This document shows positions 1-7,695 of a stretch of DNA of 64,000 bases, piece after piece. The notes under the pieces were generated by a model. It was not told the DNA's origin. It did no database searches and saw only the letters and a program-made list of their open reading frames with translations. The stretch is taken from positions 310,001 through 374,000 of the forward strand of contig CBDDAE010000002.1 of NCBI GenBank assembly GCA_965224795.1, written 5' to 3'. Numbering within the stretch: position 1 is the first letter of the stretch; the number at the start of each line of letters is the position of its first letter. Both the position numbers and the translations under genes were made by a program. Source of the stretch: NVTR01 sp036480115 (lineage in GTDB: Bacteria; Pseudomonadota; Alphaproteobacteria; Rhodobacterales; Rhodobacteraceae).

Positions 1-89
1 TTTTTGAAAAGGTGACTGGGGGCGCGAAAGTTTGCAATTCACCTATGGATCGGTTCAGGTGGCAGGAACTCTATTCGCAAAGGGACGCA

Positions 90-338
90 ATGCTGAACAA
101 ACTGCCCTACCAGATTGCCGACATTCAAGTGCCGGTAAAACGTGCCAAAACGCTTGATGCGGCCAAAGTGGAAGAGATCGCTGAAAGCATCCTGGAAGAG
201 GGCCAGAAAACCGCCATCCAGCTGCGTAAATCTGGCGAAGGGTTCATACTGGTGGAAGGTCTGCACCGGCTAGAGGCATTACGCGCGCTGGGGGAAACCG
301 AGGTTGAGGGTTATCTGGTACAGGCGCGACGGCATTAG
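90..338 (+). CDS. Small ParB-like (ParBc/sulfiredoxin-fold) domain protein
   Basis: An 82-residue protein that is essentially one ParB N-terminal-like domain. It has the pattern of such domains: a V-P-V-K start strand, a helix with EEIAESILEEGQ, and the LVEGLHRLEALRALG stretch, which matches the (I/V)xGxHRxxA core. ParB-type folds of this size occur as stand-alone DNA-binding or nucleotide-using proteins, so the function is open. A longer reading frame opens at a GTG at position 12 and an ATG at 45, but the ATG at 90 has an AGGGA site five bases upstream and keeps the whole domain. No parA or centromere-like repeats are visible. The next gene starts about 10 bases after the stop, so the two are probably co-transcribed. 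It is not the chromosomal ParB, which is much longer. Confidence 0.7.
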   Translation: MLNKLPYQIADIQVPVKRAKTLDAAKVEEIAESILEEGQKTAIQLRKSGEGFILVEGLHRLEALRALGETEVEGYLVQARRH

Positions 339-348
339 GATCACACCC

Positions 349-762
349 GTGAAACAGCACATCATTGGATATGGCATTCTTTTAGCCTTAGGGGCTTTTG
401 CGTTAAACTGGCTACAATACCGTCTTCTTGTCCGGGCCCATTCCGCTGAGATCACGGCCCTGTTGATCGCCGCTGGTTTTCTGGCGCTTGGGGTTTGGAT
501 CGGGGCGCGGTTGACCCCGGCCCAACCAAGCGTCGGTTTTCAGAAAAACACAGCCGCACTTAAAGCGTTTGGTATTACCAAGCGAGAATATGCGGTGCTT
601 GAATTGCTGGCCTCGGGACAATCCAATAAGGGCATCGCTCGCGCCTTAGGTGTCGCCCCAAACACCGTAAAATCCCACCTTGCCAGCCTGTTTGCCAAAC
701 TGGAAGTCCAGCGCCGAACCCAGGCCGTGGCCCGGGCGCAATCATTTGATCTGATCGCCTGA
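349..762 (+). CDS. Membrane-anchored LuxR-type helix-turn-helix regulator
   Basis: A 137-residue protein with two predicted membrane segments (about residues 5-22 and 34-52) followed by a LuxR/GerE DNA-binding domain (about 73-137). The HTH core reads ITKREYAVLELLASGQSN then IARALGVAPNTVKSHL, which is the canonical GerE pattern. There is no receiver or autoinducer domain, so the sensor input, if any, must come through the membrane part. The reading frame extends back to a TTG at 304 inside the previous gene; the GTG at 349 was chosen because it follows the upstream stop directly and precedes the first hydrophobic segment. Small membrane-tethered GerE proteins are common in Rhodobacterales and their targets are unknown. 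Confidence 0.75.
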   Translation: MKQHIIGYGILLALGAFALNWLQYRLLVRAHSAEITALLIAAGFLALGVWIGARLTPAQPSVGFQKNTAALKAFGITKREYAVLELLASGQSNKGIARALGVAPNTVKSHLASLFAKLEVQRRTQAVARAQSFDLIA

Positions 763-864
763 GCCACCCCCAAAAAGGCAGTAATTTCCCGAATTCACCC
801 TTTTGGACTATTTGTTAAGCACCCTTGCAATGCTAAGGTTATGGCGAAATCACAGGGGTCAGAC

Positions 865-1389
865 ATGTTCAAATTCGCACTGAAATACGGCATAATTGCC
901 GGGCTGATATCAATCAGCGCCATCACCATTGGGTTGGTTCTGGGGGGCGCCAACAGCGGCGCTTCATCACAACTACTGGGTTACGCAATCATGCTGCTTG
1001 CGCTGTCGGTAATTTATTTCGCCATACGGCGTTACCGCGACACTGTGCTGGGCGGGGTGATCCGGTTTGGTCAGGCGGCCCTGCTGGGCATTATCATTTC
1101 AGCCATTGCCGGGGTTGCCTATGTGGCTGCATGGGAGGTCTATCTGGCTTTCAGTGGCACCGAATTCATCGACGGCTATATCGCCGGTACGGTTGAGAAA
1201 AAGCAAGCCGCAGGCCTAAGCGCCGCCGCGCTTGAGGCTGAGATCGAAAAGCTGAACGGGATCAAAGACAACTACGCCAAGCCGTGGATACGCTTGCCCA
1301 TGACATTCACCGAAATATTCCCGGTCGGGCTGCTGGTATCGCTGATATCCGCCGCCATCCTGCGCACCCGCGCCCCGGCAAAAGACTGA
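865..1389 (+). CDS. DUF4199 family membrane protein
   Basis: A 174-residue integral membrane protein with about four hydrophobic segments: two near the N-terminus (IIAGLISISAITIGLVLG and LLGYAIMLLALSVIYFAI), one near LLGIIISAIAGVAYVAA and one at the C-terminus (VGLLVSLISAAIL). A charged stretch between segments three and four (GTVEKKQAAGLSAAALEAE) is typical of DUF4199. The family has no established function. The ATG at 865 is preferred over an in-frame ATG at 841 because AGGGG lies seven bases before it. The VOC gene follows after about 30 bases with its own strong ribosome site. Confidence 0.8.
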   Translation: MFKFALKYGIIAGLISISAITIGLVLGGANSGASSQLLGYAIMLLALSVIYFAIRRYRDTVLGGVIRFGQAALLGIIISAIAGVAYVAAWEVYLAFSGTEFIDGYIAGTVEKKQAAGLSAAALEAEIEKLNGIKDNYAKPWIRLPMTFTEIFPVGLLVSLISAAILRTRAPAKD

Positions 1390-1417
1390 ATTTCCCACCT
1401 AATAAAGGAGCCCAACC

Positions 1418-1789
1418 ATGAGTATCGGACTGTTTTCCCTAAGCCTGAACGTCAAAGACATCACCGCATCCAAGGTCTTTTATGAACATTTAGGATTCAA
1501 AGAAGTCTTTGGCGACGCAAGTCAGGGCTGGATAATTCTGGACAATGGCGATGTTAAGATCGGGCTGTTTCAGGGGATGTTTGAGAAAAATTCATTGACC
1601 TTCAACCCCGGCTGGGGGCCGGGCGCAGCACCGCTGGAGGATTTTGAAGACGTGCGTGATATTCAGAAACGCCTAAAGGCGGCGGGCGTAGATTTTGTCA
1701 GCGAAGCCGACGAATCCAGCACCGGACCCGCCAGTTGCATCGTCACCGATCCAGATGGCAACCCGGTATTGTTGGATCAGCATGTGTAA
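1418..1789 (+). CDS. VOC (glyoxalase/bleomycin-resistance fold) family protein
   Basis: A 123-residue single vicinal-oxygen-chelate domain. It opens with FSLSLNVKDITASKVFYEHLGFKE, the first beta-alpha-beta unit of the fold, and ends with VTDPDGNPVLLDQ, the last metal-side strand. The first position that normally carries a metal-binding His is Ser/Asn-like here (LSLNV), so a metal-dependent enzyme activity cannot be assumed. The start has a clear AAGGAG site. Members range from glyoxalases and dioxygenases to antibiotic-binding proteins, so only the fold is assigned. The 230 bases after it hold no gene. Confidence 0.85.
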   Translation: MSIGLFSLSLNVKDITASKVFYEHLGFKEVFGDASQGWIILDNGDVKIGLFQGMFEKNSLTFNPGWGPGAAPLEDFEDVRDIQKRLKAAGVDFVSEADESSTGPASCIVTDPDGNPVLLDQHV

Positions 1790-2019
1790 GCTGTGAGGTG
1801 AACAAAACTTGACGCCAGCCCTCAATCGCTTGGCATCCAATAGCATCCGGAACTGTAACTAAACATTCTCGCATTCCCTTAGGTAAGCTTATTCGACCTG
1901 CCGGGTTCCCTTCGGCCTGCACCCGCCTATTGTTGCGACATTAATAACAATCGACATGCATTATGGTTAATAGTGGTGTATTCAGGTCGAATGAAATCTG
2001 AATGGGAAAGTGAAAAGTT

Positions 2020-3066
2020 ATGAATATAGTATCAATGGGAATGAAATATCTTGGGCCGGTGGTTGCTACAAAAATCGCCTCGATGCTCGGGATAAAAAGC
2101 CCGCTCGTCACAAAAATTATAATGGCAGCTTTGCCCGCCGTCTTGGCTGGGCTGACTGGCAAAGCCTCTAGCGGATCTGGCGCCGGATCGTTGTTCAGTC
2201 TGCTTTCCAACCAAAAAGCTACCAGCGCTGATGATTTTGCAAGTTCACTGTCTGGCCCGGATGCTGGCAATATTTCCAGCGGTGGCGTTGACATGTTGAC
2301 GGGTTTGCTTGGCGGCAGCCAGGTTGACGCACTGTCTGGTGCACTTGGACGCTACGCCGGAGTTCCGGAAGCCGGTTCAAAATCTTTGCTGGGTATGCTT
2401 GCCCCGGCAATCATGGGATCACTTAAAACACAGGTGCAAGACAACAATCTGGACGCCGACGGGTTGGCTGGATTTCTGAGCAGTCAAAAAGGCAATATCG
2501 CGTCTGCCATGCCGGCTGGTTTTGCCAAAGAACTATCGGGGACTGGTCTATTGGATTCTGTCCAGGCCAATTTCACCCAGCCCGCCGCCGCTGCTGTGCG
2601 TCAGGTAGAGCAAGTTGCCGAAGCCAAATCCGGAGGCATGATGAAGTGGTTGCTGCCGCTGATTATTGTTGCAGGGCTGGCCTGGTATTTCCTGGGTAAC
2701 AAATCGCCTGATGTTGCTGAAATGGCCGGAGACGCTTCGATAATGGTTGGCGATGTCGATCTGGGCGGTCAGTTTGGCACCGTGGTTGACGGGCTGACTA
2801 CGTCGTTAGGGTCCATCACCGACACAGCATCGGCCACCGCGGCGCTGCCAAATCTGGAACAGTTCGGCACCGAGCTTGGCTCTATAGGCGATCTGGCCGG
2901 GCAACTGCCTGACGCTGGCAAAAGCGCCTTTAGTGGCATCGTCGGTACGGCATTGGCAACTCTAAAGCCGCTGATTGAAACTGCGCTTGGTATCTCTGGC
3001 GAAGGCTCTGCGCTAAAGCCAATACTGGACGGGTTGCTGGATAAGCTGACACAAATGGCTGGCTAA
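2020..3066 (+). CDS. DUF937 (YidB-like) domain protein with one membrane segment
   Basis: A 348-residue protein. The N-terminal half (about 1-200) is rich in Gly, Ser, Ala and Leu and carries the DUF937/YidB pattern, with VDMLTGLLGG, LLGMLAPAIMGSLK and LAGFLSSQKGNIASAMPAG. A membrane segment, WLLPLIIVAGLAWYFL (about 209-225), is followed by an approximately 120-residue C-terminal region with no recognised domain that may lie outside the cytoplasm. The biochemical role of DUF937 proteins is not established. The gene stands alone: 230 bases of non-coding DNA lie before it, and a strong intrinsic terminator comes 25 bases after its stop. An ATGGTTAA element (1963-1970) lies 50 bases upstream. 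Confidence 0.8.
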   Translation: MNIVSMGMKYLGPVVATKIASMLGIKSPLVTKIIMAALPAVLAGLTGKASSGSGAGSLFSLLSNQKATSADDFASSLSGPDAGNISSGGVDMLTGLLGGSQVDALSGALGRYAGVPEAGSKSLLGMLAPAIMGSLKTQVQDNNLDADGLAGFLSSQKGNIASAMPAGFAKELSGTGLLDSVQANFTQPAAAAVRQVEQVAEAKSGGMMKWLLPLIIVAGLAWYFLGNKSPDVAEMAGDASIMVGDVDLGGQFGTVVDGLTTSLGSITDTASATAALPNLEQFGTELGSIGDLAGQLPDAGKSAFSGIVGTALATLKPLIETALGISGEGSALKPILDGLLDKLTQMAG

Positions 3067-3091
3067 TCTTATAACCAAAACCAAATTTTTT

Positions 3092-3125
3092 GGCCCCGGA
3101 ACAATTTCCGGGGCCTTTTATTTTT
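3092..3125 (+). terminator. Rho-independent terminator after the DUF937 gene
   Basis: A perfect 10-bp GC-rich stem (GGCCCCGGAA at 3092-3101 and its complement at 3106-3115) with a CAAT loop, followed by TTTTATTTTT. It lies 25 bases after the stop of the DUF937 gene. Confidence 0.92.
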
Positions 3126-3465
3126 CCCAATCCAATTGTTTAGAGGTAAGCGAATTCAGGCAAGCGACAGTCCTTTGATTCGTTTACAGCAGATTCCCCT
3201 TCTTTTTCCGAAAAGTAGGGTTAACAGTATATTTAGCCATGCAACCCTTGATTGTATTTTTGTAATTTAAATTGAAGATACCGAGTTGGATCGTCGAATT
3301 TTGACGGTATTATTTCGTTTTTGGAAACAATCGGTTTCTATATCGTTTGGAGCTTGAGCATTTGATATATTCACGATTTAGTAACTATTAGTTTAGTTTC
3401 GTCCAGGCCGATAATTGGTGGGACGGTAAATACCTTGGTGGGTATGTATTAGTGGAGGGTATGCC
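3126..3465. other. AT-rich intergenic region of about 340 bases
   Basis: No open frame with a ribosome site and no RNA gene is visible here. The stretch is clearly richer in A/T than its surroundings. A loose sigma70-like pair (TTGATA at 3362 and TATTAG at 3386, spacing 18) could drive the acidic-protein gene that starts at 3466. Nothing else is supported. Confidence 0.5.
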
Positions 3466-3987
3466 ATGGAATGGGCGCTGCTGTTATTCGGAATTTTTGC
3501 TTTTGGAATTTTGCCAGAATTATTTGATACAGATGATCAGGACGACACTGCAATGGATGTGGGCGACACCGGGGGTGGGGATGACCTGCTTGGTGGCGGC
3601 GACACTGGCGGCGGAGACACTGGAGATGGCTCAACCGGGGGCGAAGTAGCCCAGACCGAAGATGAGACCGCTGGTGAAGAAACTGATGGGGCATCTGACG
3701 ATACCTTGTCGCCAATTTTTGATACCGCAAATGAAGATACTACCCAGGATGATTCATCATCAGAGGGTGAACAGCCTATGGAATTTGCTGATTTCGAAAT
3801 CGGTGAAGACATCCTACTGGTCACAATGGCCGCGGATGCTGATGAGGTTGATCTGGATGTTTCACCATCCGACGATGGTGCAGACGGGAATGTCTTTGTG
3901 GACAATAAACTTGTTGCCGTCCTGATGGGCGTACCAGATGCCACGCCTGAAGATGTATTTTTAGCTGCCTCTAGAGTGGCCGCTTAA
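3466..3987 (+). CDS. Acidic Asp/Gly-rich protein with N-terminal hydrophobic segment
   Basis: A 173-residue protein not recognised as a named family. Residues 1-17 (MEWALLLFGIFAFGILP) form a hydrophobic anchor or signal. Next comes a low-complexity region (about 20-110) with short DTGGGD/DTGDGS repeats and many Asp, Glu, Thr and Ser. The last 65 residues (from FADFEIGEDILLV) look folded and resemble the terminal module of some secreted Asp-rich Rhodobacterales proteins (a phrase like 'F-GED-LLV' then '..VFVDNKLVAVLMG...'). That resemblance is from memory and unchecked. A GGAGGGT site lies five bases before the ATG. The gene has its own upstream AT-rich region and a downstream terminator, so it is monocistronic. 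It has no cysteines. Confidence 0.65.
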   Translation: MEWALLLFGIFAFGILPELFDTDDQDDTAMDVGDTGGGDDLLGGGDTGGGDTGDGSTGGEVAQTEDETAGEETDGASDDTLSPIFDTANEDTTQDDSSSEGEQPMEFADFEIGEDILLVTMAADADEVDLDVSPSDDGADGNVFVDNKLVAVLMGVPDATPEDVFLAASRVAA

Positions 3988-4036
3988 TCCAAATCAGGAC
4001 AACGGCAAAATCATTTTGCTGAAAAAATAGCAGTCT

Positions 4037-4067
4037 GGCGGGATAAATTCCCGCCGGATGCTTTTTT
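4037..4067. terminator. Terminator between the acidic-protein gene and nusB, probably bidirectional
   Basis: The stem is GGCGGGA (4037-4043) and TCCCGCC (4049-4055) with a TAAAT loop. On the + strand it is followed after six bases by a run of six T; on the - strand a run of T also follows at a short distance. It sits between two converging genes. Confidence 0.75.
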
Positions 4068-4076
4068 GTTTGCGCA

Positions 4077-4544
4077 CTAGCTTGTAAACGCTGTCGGCTT
4101 TACTTCCCGCGCCATGTGGTCAAGCACAGCGTTGACAAATTTTGGCTCATTGCCGTCGGGAAAAAACGCTTTTGCCACATCAACATATTCAGTGATCACC
4201 ACCTTGGGCGGTGTCGCCATATGGCTAATTTCGGCCCCGGCGGCACGAAACAGGGCGCGCAGGGTTGGATCAATCCTGGCAATGGGCCATTTGGCCACCA
4301 AGGCGCGATCTGTCAGCTGATCAATAGCCGCCTGAAAGTTCACAGCGTGGTCAATCAGGTCGCGAAACAGCGCCAAATTGCCTTCGACCATTTCATCACC
4401 TTCATAGACAGCACCAAAACGGTGGTCGGCAAATTCCTGGGCAATCAGTTCCGCTGTTTGACCGGTGCTTTCCATTTGAAACAGGGCCTGCACAGCATAA
4501 AGCCGGGCGGCAGATTTCATTTGCCGTTTGTCAGGTTTTTTCAT
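4077..4544 (-). CDS. nusB: Transcription antitermination factor NusB
   Basis: A 155-residue NusB. It binds boxA RNA with NusE (S10) and suppresses termination in rRNA operons. The family pattern is clear: ARLYAVQALFQME at the N-terminus, then VAKWPIARIDPTLRALFRAAGAE and PKVVITEYVDVAKAFFPDGNEPKFVNAVLDHMAR at the C-terminus. Its ATG overlaps the ribH stop as ATGA (4541-4544), so the two are translationally coupled. It is the last gene of the ribE-orf-ribB-ribH-nusB operon, a common alphaproteobacterial arrangement. Confidence 0.97.
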   Translation of the reverse strand: MKKPDKRQMKSAARLYAVQALFQMESTGQTAELIAQEFADHRFGAVYEGDEMVEGNLALFRDLIDHAVNFQAAIDQLTDRALVAKWPIARIDPTLRALFRAAGAEISHMATPPKVVITEYVDVAKAFFPDGNEPKFVNAVLDHMAREVKPTAFTS

Positions 4545-5086
4545 ACGGATTTTGAGCCTTTGGATTTACCGGCAAGTAAAATACTTTCAGACTGAAAGCC
4601 GATACTGCCCTTTGGGCGACCCCATTTTCGACTAAGGGCAATCAGGTGCAACGCCGCCGCTGCTGCGCCGCCGCCTTTGTTCTGGTCTTTAGGGTCGGCA
4701 CGCCGTTTGGCTTGTTTCTTATTCTCAACCGTCAGGATGCCGTTGCCGATGCAAAGGCAATCCAGGCCCAACAACTGCAACGCCCGGCTGCTGTCATTGC
4801 ATACTGTTTCGTAATGGGTGGTTTCCCCACGGATCACGCAGCCAAGGGCGACAAAACCGTCAAAATTGGAATGCCGGTCAGCAAGGCGGATGGCTGTTGG
4901 GATTTCAAGCGCGCCGGGCACATTTACAACGTCCCAGCTGGCACCGGCCGTTTTTAATGTGGCTGTTGCACCGGAAAGCAAATCTTCAGCGATGGCACGG
5001 TAATAGGGGGCAACCACGATCAGAACTTTCACCGGATTGTGAAATACCGGTAATTCTAGGACATGGTGCTTTTCTTCACTGGCCAT
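4541..5086 (-). CDS. ribH: 6,7-dimethyl-8-ribityllumazine synthase
   Basis: A 181-residue lumazine synthase. It condenses 5-amino-6-ribitylaminouracil with the four-carbon phosphate made by RibB and forms the precursor of riboflavin. Diagnostic motifs are VVNVPGALEIPTAI and ALGCVIRGETTHYE. It is slightly longer than usual because of a basic C-terminal tail (SILLAGKSKGSKSV). The ATG lies two bases after the ribB stop, and the stop overlaps nusB by four bases. Lumazine synthases form pentamers or 60-mers in the cytoplasm; the oligomeric state here cannot be read from the sequence. Confidence 0.97.
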   Translation of the reverse strand: MASEEKHHVLELPVFHNPVKVLIVVAPYYRAIAEDLLSGATATLKTAGASWDVVNVPGALEIPTAIRLADRHSNFDGFVALGCVIRGETTHYETVCNDSSRALQLLGLDCLCIGNGILTVENKKQAKRRADPKDQNKGGGAAAAALHLIALSRKWGRPKGSIGFQSESILLAGKSKGSKSV

Positions 5087-5088
5087 TG

Positions 5089-6207
5089 TTATGCCTCATC
5101 TGGGATTTTCTGGGTGCCCTCAATGGACAGGCCATACGCTTCCAAGCCAACCACTTTTGGCTTGGGTGAGTTTGTTAGCAGGATCAGCTTTGACAAGTTC
5201 AGTGCCGCCAGAATTTGCGCGCCAAGCCCGTAATGGCGCAGGGTTTGAGGCGAGGTTTCCCCCGCTTTGACCAGCTTCATATCGGTGTCGCGCAGCAAGA
5301 CAACAACCCCCTTGCCCGCCTTGCCAATAACGCGCATGGCATTTTCAAGATCGGACGACGTTCGGCCAATGCCCAGGATGTCTTCCAGCGGGTTAAGGGC
5401 ATGCATCCGGGTCAGGACAGGTTCATCGGAATTGATGTCGCCTTTGGTCAGAACGATATGTTCTGAACCATGGGTTTCATCGGTGAAAACCCGCATCATC
5501 CAATCACCTCCAAAGGCTGATTTGACGGCACTTTGTGCGCTTTCATTGACCAGATGGTCGTGGCGGCGACGATAACGGATCAGATCGGAAATGGTGCCAA
5601 TCTTCAAATTGTGCATCTGGGCAAACGCCACCAGATCTGGCAGTCGTGCCATGGTGCCATCATCGTTCATTATTTCGCAGATCACCCCAGACGGGTTCAG
5701 ACCGGCCAAACGTGATACATCCACCGCGGCCTCGGTGTGGCCTGCGCGCACTAAAACACCGCCCTCACGGGCGCGCAGCGGAAACACATGGCCCGGCGTT
5801 GCGATGTCCGCCTCACCCTTTCCGGCGTCAATGGCAACGGCCACGGTGTGCGACCGGTCATGGGCTGAAATGCCAGTGGTGACACCTTCGCGGGCTTCGA
5901 TTGAAACCGTAAAGGGCGTGTCATAGCGTGACGAATTTCCCGAAGACATCTGCGGCAATCCAAGTGCGTCGATCCTTTCGCCTGTCAGGGTCAGGCAGAT
6001 CAGTCCACGCCCGTGTGAGGCCATAAAATTAATGGCTTCCGGGGTGGCCATTTGCGCCGGGATCACCAGATCGCCTTCGTTTTCACGGTCTTCGTGGTCA
6101 ACCAGAATAAACATGCGGCCGTTGCGGGCGTCTTCAATGATGTCTTCAATCGAAGAAATTGCATCGCCCCAGTTTTCTTCTACTGGTCCTGCGTTTTCAT
6201 AGCTCAT
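5089..6207 (-). CDS. ribB: 3,4-dihydroxy-2-butanone-4-phosphate synthase with degenerate GTP cyclohydrolase II-like tail (RibBX type)
   Basis: A 372-residue protein. Residues about 15-215 are a complete RibB, which makes the four-carbon unit from ribulose 5-phosphate. Its acidic metal/substrate loop DHEDRENEGD is at 37-46, and the RAGHTEAAVD motif is intact. Residues about 220-372 have the outline of GTP cyclohydrolase II but contain no cysteine at all. The three zinc-binding Cys and the usual H-(S/R)-E-x-L-T-G-D segment are missing; RMHALNPLEDILG stands in its place. The C-terminal half is therefore unlikely to open GTP and is probably regulatory or structural, the form called RibBX in other alphaproteobacteria. 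A true ribA should exist elsewhere in the genome. The gene lies 165 bases after an unknown gene and two bases before ribH. Confidence 0.93.
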   Translation of the reverse strand: MSYENAGPVEENWGDAISSIEDIIEDARNGRMFILVDHEDRENEGDLVIPAQMATPEAINFMASHGRGLICLTLTGERIDALGLPQMSSGNSSRYDTPFTVSIEAREGVTTGISAHDRSHTVAVAIDAGKGEADIATPGHVFPLRAREGGVLVRAGHTEAAVDVSRLAGLNPSGVICEIMNDDGTMARLPDLVAFAQMHNLKIGTISDLIRYRRRHDHLVNESAQSAVKSAFGGDWMMRVFTDETHGSEHIVLTKGDINSDEPVLTRMHALNPLEDILGIGRTSSDLENAMRVIGKAGKGVVVLLRDTDMKLVKAGETSPQTLRHYGLGAQILAALNLSKLILLTNSPKPKVVGLEAYGLSIEGTQKIPDEA

Positions 6208-6372
6208 CGGGGTAACCCTTTAGTGTTTGGGGCCAAATATCGCAAAGGGGCGCAAAGTGCTAGGGAAAGATGCACGATATGGTGCGGGTTTTATGCAATA
6301 AATTGGGTTTCTTGCCCCGGGGGGGCAGGCCTTTTGCAAGGATATTTATGGAAAGATGAAACTGTGTCGGGA

Positions 6373-6942
6373 TTAGACAGATTGGTTGAAATAACGATCC
6401 GCTGGCAGGTAACCGGCCAGACGTCCGGCAGTGGACCATTCGCGTTCCAGGGTGGTGTCACCGATCAGCAAAATGCCGTCAGCGGGTAACTTGTCTGGTG
6501 CTAAACTGGCGTGAATGGCATTACGGGTTGCCGACCAGCCAGCATGGGCTTCCGGGGCCCGGACTGCGCCGAGTAAGGTTGAGGGATTTGCTGCCAAAAA
6601 TGCGTCTGGGGTTAAGGGCGAAACGACCAATGCAATTCGCTTGCAATCTTTCAGGGCCGCCAGTTTTACGCTGCGATCGGGCGGTAATTTTGGGTGATGT
6701 TTAAAGGCACGCAGTGCATTGCTTGAAAACAAAAATCCAATCACGTCATGCCCGGTGGAAGCCCGAACAGAGGCGTAGGTTTTATATTCCAAGCCCAGTT
6801 CTTTGGCCCGTTTCACCCGGTTACGCAAAATCTCAATTGGCAGATGTGGCATCAGATCGGCGCGAGCCTTGGTCCAGCAGTATTTTCGCCAGCTGGTGCG
6901 CCGCCCTAAGCTAGGGCCATTATTGTGGCCAGAACTCGTCAT
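6373..6942 (-). CDS. Conserved protein of unknown function in the riboflavin operon
   Basis: A protein of about 189 residues that I do not recognise beyond its position. The start at 6942 is chosen because it overlaps the ribE stop as ATGA (6939-6942); an in-frame ATG nine bases earlier is possible. The N-terminal third is basic and helical (GRRTSWRKYCWTKARA, then EILRNRVKRAKELGLEYKTYASVRASTGHDVIGFLFSS). The rest looks like an alpha/beta unit with hydrophobic strands (RIALVVSPL, GILLIGD). No signal peptide, membrane segment or known catalytic motif is visible. Coupling to ribE and the downstream ribB suggests a job linked to flavin metabolism, but this is inference from context only. Confidence 0.75.
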   Translation of the reverse strand: MTSSGHNNGPSLGRRTSWRKYCWTKARADLMPHLPIEILRNRVKRAKELGLEYKTYASVRASTGHDVIGFLFSSNALRAFKHHPKLPPDRSVKLAALKDCKRIALVVSPLTPDAFLAANPSTLLGAVRAPEAHAGWSATRNAIHASLAPDKLPADGILLIGDTTLEREWSTAGRLAGYLPADRYFNQSV

Positions 6943-7544
6943 TTCTGCCAATCCTGCAGGCGGGCTACATAGCGCGCCATGGTGTCGATTTCCAGGTTGA
7001 TCAAATCATCGGTCGAAACATCGCCCCATGTGGTCACCTGCTGGGTGTGGGGGATCAGGTTGATACCAAATTCACGCCCCGACACCTGATTAACCGTTAA
7101 CGATACCCCGTTTAAGGCGACCGAGCCTTTGGGGGCAATGAAACGCGCCAGTTCGTTGGGGGCCTGCAGGGTAATTCTGGTGCTGTCGCCGTCGCTTGTT
7201 ACATCAGTTATGCGCGCAACTCCGTCCACATGCCCTGATACGATATGGCCGCCCAGCTCATCGCCGACTTTCAGCGGACGTTCCAGATTGATTTGTTTGC
7301 CCGATCCCCAGCCATTTTCACCAATGTTTGTTTTGCTCACGGTTTCCGCGGAAATTTCCACTTCAAACCAGTTTTGCGGTTCGGACCCCAAAGCAACCAC
7401 AGTTAAACAAACACCATTGCAGGCAATTGACGCGCCTATATCAATGTTTTGAACTTCGTAGTTGGTGCCAATACGCGCACGCAGATCACCCAGTTTTTCA
7501 GTACTAAGAATGGTGCCAATATCGGTGACGATGCCGGTGAACAT
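6939..7544 (-). CDS. ribE: Riboflavin synthase alpha chain
   Basis: A 201-residue riboflavin synthase, which dismutates two lumazine molecules into riboflavin and the pyrimidine that RibH reuses. It starts with the hallmark MFTGIVTDIG. It has two homologous barrels, seen as the paired motifs NGVCLTV in the first half and LNGVSLTV in the second, together with GGHIVSGHVDG. It is the first gene of a five-gene operon on this strand and is divergent from kpsS across 151 bases. No FMN riboswitch consensus was recognised in that gap. Confidence 0.97.
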   Translation of the reverse strand: MFTGIVTDIGTILSTEKLGDLRARIGTNYEVQNIDIGASIACNGVCLTVVALGSEPQNWFEVEISAETVSKTNIGENGWGSGKQINLERPLKVGDELGGHIVSGHVDGVARITDVTSDGDSTRITLQAPNELARFIAPKGSVALNGVSLTVNQVSGREFGINLIPHTQQVTTWGDVSTDDLINLEIDTMARYVARLQDWQK

Positions 7545-7695
7545 AGTAGGCCCCTTTTTGCTTGTTTAAGGCCTATCGCCTGGGGCTGCCCTAGGCAAGT
7601 TGCGGTGAAAGCCAATGATCTTGATAAATTGTTAAGAAATGGCGTGACAGAACCTATAGCCATGGGGCACTAAAGGTAAAAATGTCAGGCACGCA

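Noticed and set aside
4116..4595. A + strand frame opposite nusB
   Set aside because: It overlaps nusB completely and has no homolog-like pattern.
6313..6327. TGCCCC/GGGGCA hairpin between the unknown rib-operon gene and ribB as a terminator
   Set aside because: The loop is three bases and no T run follows on either strand; a role in processing cannot be excluded.
7545..7695. FMN riboswitch before ribE
   Set aside because: The conserved RFN core and its stem pattern were not found by eye; the gap before ribB (6208-6372) also lacks it.
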